Positions 61,465 through 64,000 of a DNA stretch of 64,000 nucleotides are shown here, piece by piece. Under the pieces are notes generated by a model. The model saw only the letters and a program-made list of their open reading frames with translations, did no database searches and was not told the origin of the DNA. Position 1 is the first letter of the stretch; every line of letters starts with the position of its first letter. The translations under genes and the position numbers were made by a program. The stretch comes from Lachnospiraceae bacterium (GTDB taxonomy: Bacteria; Bacillota; Clostridia; Lachnospirales; Lachnospiraceae). The DNA is taken from contig CAJTIU010000018.1 in assembly GCA_910576335.1 (NCBI GenBank), forward strand, positions 1 to 64,000, in the 5' to 3' direction.

Positions 61465-62507
61465 AAAAAAATTGTTTAAGTGCGCTAATGGTATTATATG
61501 CCTTTTCAATACTTTTTGGAACATCTTTGTTTTCTCAGAAATATAATCTGCAGTTGAATAAGACGGTATCCGCTGTATCGTATAAGAGATTATTGGATGA
61601 GTACTGCCCTCAACGAAAAGCAGTTATTGCATTAATTGACTCGGGATTTTCCTGTAAAGAGAATATTTCAAAAGGAAGAATATGGAATAATACTGGCGAA
61701 AAATCTTCTAATAATATAGATGATGATGGGAATGGTTACATAGATGACAAAACGGGTTGGAACTTCGTTGATAATAGTAACGATATTACGAGTAAACAGG
61801 AATATACGCATGGAACATCATTATTGAATATTTTGGTGGGAAAGCAAAAGAACCAGGGTATTATTAAAGACATAGAGTGTTGCGAAATAATGCTTATTAA
61901 AGCCCTTGGGGACGAAAATGAAAATGGGAAAATGCAGGCTCTTATACAGGCTATTGAATATGCAGAGAAAAACGGAGCAGTGATATGTAATTTGAGCCTG
62001 TCAACATATCAAAAAGACAATGAACTGAAGAAAGTGATAGATAATTCAAACATGCTTTTTGTTGTTGCGGCAGGGAATGATGGGGAAAATTTAAATGAAG
62101 ACTTTCCAAGTTATCCATCAGCATTTGCTTTGAATAATATACTTTCTGTGACAGCAATAGATGATGAGGGTGTTCTTTTACCTGAATCAAATTATGGAGA
62201 CAAGTATGTTGACGTTGCAATGTATGGGAGTAATATTGATGTCAGATTTGCGGATGGAGGGCACGAAATGGTGTCAGGAACATCAATTGCAGTCCCTTAT
62301 GTATCGACATCGGCTGCATTAATATATGCTTACGCTCTAAACGAGCTTTCTTCAGCAGAAATTAAGGATATTATTGTACAATCATCAGAGAAAACAAAAG
62401 AATTGTCATCTAAAGTTAAAGCGGGAGGATATTTGAACTTTCAACGTGCTTTTAACGCGGTATTGAAGAAAGAAAAGCAGAAAATCCGTCTAAGAGAATT
62501 GCTGTGA
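61461..62507 (+). CDS. Subtilisin-like serine protease (S8 family)
   Basis: A 348-residue protease with an N-terminal signal or anchor (NCLSALMVLYAFSILFGTSL). The catalytic triad is visible: Asp in AVIALIDSGFS (about 57), His in EYTHGTSLLN (about 117), Ser in MVSGTSIAVPYVS (about 275), with the oxyanion region VVAAGNDGE. The mature part begins soon after the anchor, so no long propeptide is present. It is coupled to the small membrane protein upstream. It may process secreted products of this region; that is inference. Confidence 0.85.
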   Translation: MKKNCLSALMVLYAFSILFGTSLFSQKYNLQLNKTVSAVSYKRLLDEYCPQRKAVIALIDSGFSCKENISKGRIWNNTGEKSSNNIDDDGNGYIDDKTGWNFVDNSNDITSKQEYTHGTSLLNILVGKQKNQGIIKDIECCEIMLIKALGDENENGKMQALIQAIEYAEKNGAVICNLSLSTYQKDNELKKVIDNSNMLFVVAAGNDGENLNEDFPSYPSAFALNNILSVTAIDDEGVLLPESNYGDKYVDVAMYGSNIDVRFADGGHEMVSGTSIAVPYVSTSAALIYAYALNELSSAEIKDIIVQSSEKTKELSSKVKAGGYLNFQRAFNAVLKKEKQKIRLRELL

Positions 62508-62566
62508 CTACTCGTTCTATATTCTATAAATGAATAATTCAAAAAATTGTATAATTGTCAACTTGT

Positions 62567-62602
62567 GCAGTATCTGTAACTCAACGGTTAAATACAAAAT
62601 AG
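62567..62602 (+). pseudogene. C-terminal tag relic of the 57211-type secreted protein
   Basis: The last twelve codons (AVSVTQRLNTK and TAG) with the same bases as 57685-57720. It shows that a copy of that gene once stood here before the next membrane-protein copy. Confidence 0.6.
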
Positions 62603-62619
62603 AGGAAGAGGAGATTTAT

Positions 62620-63126
62620 ATGAAATGTGAGAAAAGAACATTGAAAAAAACTTCTTTCAGAATCGCCATATGTATTTTATATTTTGCGCTAAACATGATG
62701 GCTTGGTCGATTTAGAGAACATTTCAGATGTTAGAATATGGTAACGGGTATCAGCCTTCTCTTGTATATATTGTTTTGAGTGAAATAATATTATGGGCAC
62801 CGTTTGTCTTCGTGATTATCAGGTGCGTATTAAAAAATGGATGGAGATGGCTGCTGGCTAATAGTAAAAGAGTTGTCGGGCAACATTGGTGGAAATATGC
62901 AATCTATTTATTGGGGCTGTTCCTTGTCTGGAGAAGTGTAGTGATCGGAGATATGTACCTTGAATTTCCTTTGATCGGAGCACTGGGGTTATCTCAGTCT
63001 TTTGGCAGTTATGTGCTCATGATTTTTACAAGTCATATATTTGATAACGTGGGTTCTATTTTGTTTTTGGCGATAGTTCCTGTTTTCTGTAGTATAGTAA
63101 GTCAGAACCGGGAAGAAGAATTGTAA
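62620..63126 (+). pseudogene. Small membrane protein, copy 2, with a nonsense codon
   Basis: Over 90 percent like 58752-59267 by eye. At 62713-62715 TAT of copy 1 has become TAG, cutting the protein after 31 residues; the rest (62716-63126) stays open and well conserved. GAGGAAGAGGAG precedes ATG 62620. Its N-terminus (MKCEKRTLKKTSFRIAICIL) lacks the KPFDY residues of copy 1. Confidence 0.82.
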
Positions 63127-63308
63127 AATCTGCACGTAGTTCGTTTTGTTGCTATTCACGGATTAATCTCTGCTCATAGTAACGGCATCCGGCCTATTTA
63201 AAGGTACTTTCGGTGAGGAACTGGAAGTTGAAAATCACTACTTTACCGGCTCGGATGCCGTGTGGTTTTCGACCCTTGCAGTGTCTGTAACGCAACGGTT
63301 AAATACAA
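63127..63308 (+). pseudogene. 3' remnant of a secreted paralogue, copy 2
   Basis: Matches 59268-59435 and then continues to the AVSVTQRLNT codons that end the 57211 gene. The frame is broken in several places. It leads directly into the next gene with no stop after the tag (ACAAATGG). Confidence 0.55.
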
Positions 63309-63956
63309 ATGGAGGAGAAAAAGATAAAGATAAAAAAGGCTATAATTTGTGTCGCTTGTATAATAGGAATCTGTTCAATATCCGCAATTGCAGGCGAGTA
63401 TTCAGAGAGTGAGTCTTTTGACTTTTCTAAATGGGGACAGATTTTGAAGAATGATGCCGAAGAGTCATCGGAGTTACGAGTCAGAACAGCAGAAGAGGAA
63501 ACATTGGTTCAGGGAAAAGAAGCAGCAGTTTCAGAATCTGACGTTGACATGGGAACGCAGTTCTATCAGGCGGCAGGTTATACCAAGGAGGATGCAAGGG
63601 AACAGTCTGTGGAATATTTCAAAGAATACGAAGCAATGTATGCAGAAGCCATAGCAAAAGGCTATAGTGCCACGGATGAAGAAATCGAAAACTATCTTGA
63701 TGAAATGAAAGCATCTATTTTCAGTGACACCACTGATAAAACAACACAGGAGCAATATCGCGAGATGATTGGGCAATTTGATTTGGAAGAGGATTACTGG
63801 AACTATGAAAAGGAGGTCTACAGGAAGCCGCTGCCGATTGAAAAGATGGTACAAGATCTCGAAAAGGAGTATTTTAACCAGGAATCAGCAAATGAGGAAG
63901 GTTGGGATGAACATTTTGAGAACTACAAGGCTGACCTTGTTAGAAAGCAAAACTAA
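63309..63956 (+). CDS. Secreted acidic helical protein, copy 2, start codon altered
   Basis: A 215-residue frame, about 85-90 percent like 57738-58379. The start ATG of copy 1 (after GGAGGAGAAAAAG) is ATA here, so the first ATG is at 63309, inside what used to be the ribosome binding site, and has none of its own. The signal peptide (IKKAIICVACIIGICSISAI) and the acidic helical part remain. Expression may be weak or lost, or may use ATA. Confidence 0.6.
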   Translation: MEEKKIKIKKAIICVACIIGICSISAIAGEYSESESFDFSKWGQILKNDAEESSELRVRTAEEETLVQGKEAAVSESDVDMGTQFYQAAGYTKEDAREQSVEYFKEYEAMYAEAIAKGYSATDEEIENYLDEMKASIFSDTTDKTTQEQYREMIGQFDLEEDYWNYEKEVYRKPLPIEKMVQDLEKEYFNQESANEEGWDEHFENYKADLVRKQN

Positions 63957-64000
63957 AATTGATGCGATACTCTGTATGGCTTTGCCATGAATCAGGGGTG

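Overview
The window looks like a chromosomal segment of a gut Lachnospiraceae-type Firmicute (Clostridia). The grounds are strong AGGAGG-like ribosome binding sites, occasional GTG/TTG starts, a two-gene SmsCB-type Fe-S scaffold, BceAB-type peptide transporters with their two-component systems, an AgrD-like autoinducer, and many sugar-catabolic genes of this family. No species is claimed. Most of the window has even composition; 27.4-31.1 kb and 51.8-64 kb look AT-rich and are full of decayed genes.

Layout. 0-0.2 kb: the 5' end of an IS transposase whose insertion appears to have removed the start of a sugar ABC permease. 0.2-8.7 kb: a carbohydrate operon on the plus strand (two ABC permeases, an ADP-dependent sugar kinase, two class II aldolases each followed by an RpiR/SIS regulator, a D-lyxose isomerase-type cupin and a mutarotase). 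8.8-10.2 kb: a formate/nitrite-family channel and a Uma2 protein. 10.4-11.2 kb: a minus-strand operon of seven tRNAs (Pro, Gly, Arg, His, Gln, Lys, Leu) with a consensus promoter and a terminator. 11.4-15.4 kb: a diguanylate cyclase, an XRE regulator, a MarR-MATE operon whose MATE gene carries an internal deletion, and a PadR regulator. 15.7-22.8 kb: an amino-acid-type ABC transporter, an M20 amidohydrolase, a PucR-type regulator, and an unusual protein that joins a 2-hydroxyacyl-CoA dehydratase subunit to a PucR-type DNA-binding end. 23.2-25.0 kb: SmsC/SmsB. 25.1-27.4 kb: a membrane protein and a DUF4143 ATPase.

27.4-31 kb is a graveyard: radical SAM/SPASM, ABC ATPase and AgrC-like fragments, an apparently intact AgrD-like peptide gene, a group II intron 5' fragment, and a run of very small genes ending in a zinc-ribbon microprotein. 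31.2-33.5 kb: AraC and AlbA_2 regulators. 33.6-43.5 kb: two convergent ABC transporter/two-component modules of the antimicrobial-peptide detoxification type, each with an inverted-repeat operator. 44-47.9 kb: DUF4867, a FucI/AraA-type isomerase and a xylulokinase-type FGGY kinase. 48.5-55.3 kb: a methyltransferase plus MFS pair, duplicated about 4 kb downstream as a decayed copy, with MITE-like elements, a broken AAA-ATPase and an Rpn-type nuclease between. 55.4-64 kb: an array of secreted and small membrane proteins with repeated leaders, paralogous pairs and nonsense mutations.

Several short palindromic repeat families are scattered through the window. Family A is built on GTTACTGT...ACAGTAAC, family B on GGGGACGGGGCATTTTT and its complement. 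Family B copies sit at gene ends and in two cases encode the last residues of the protein.
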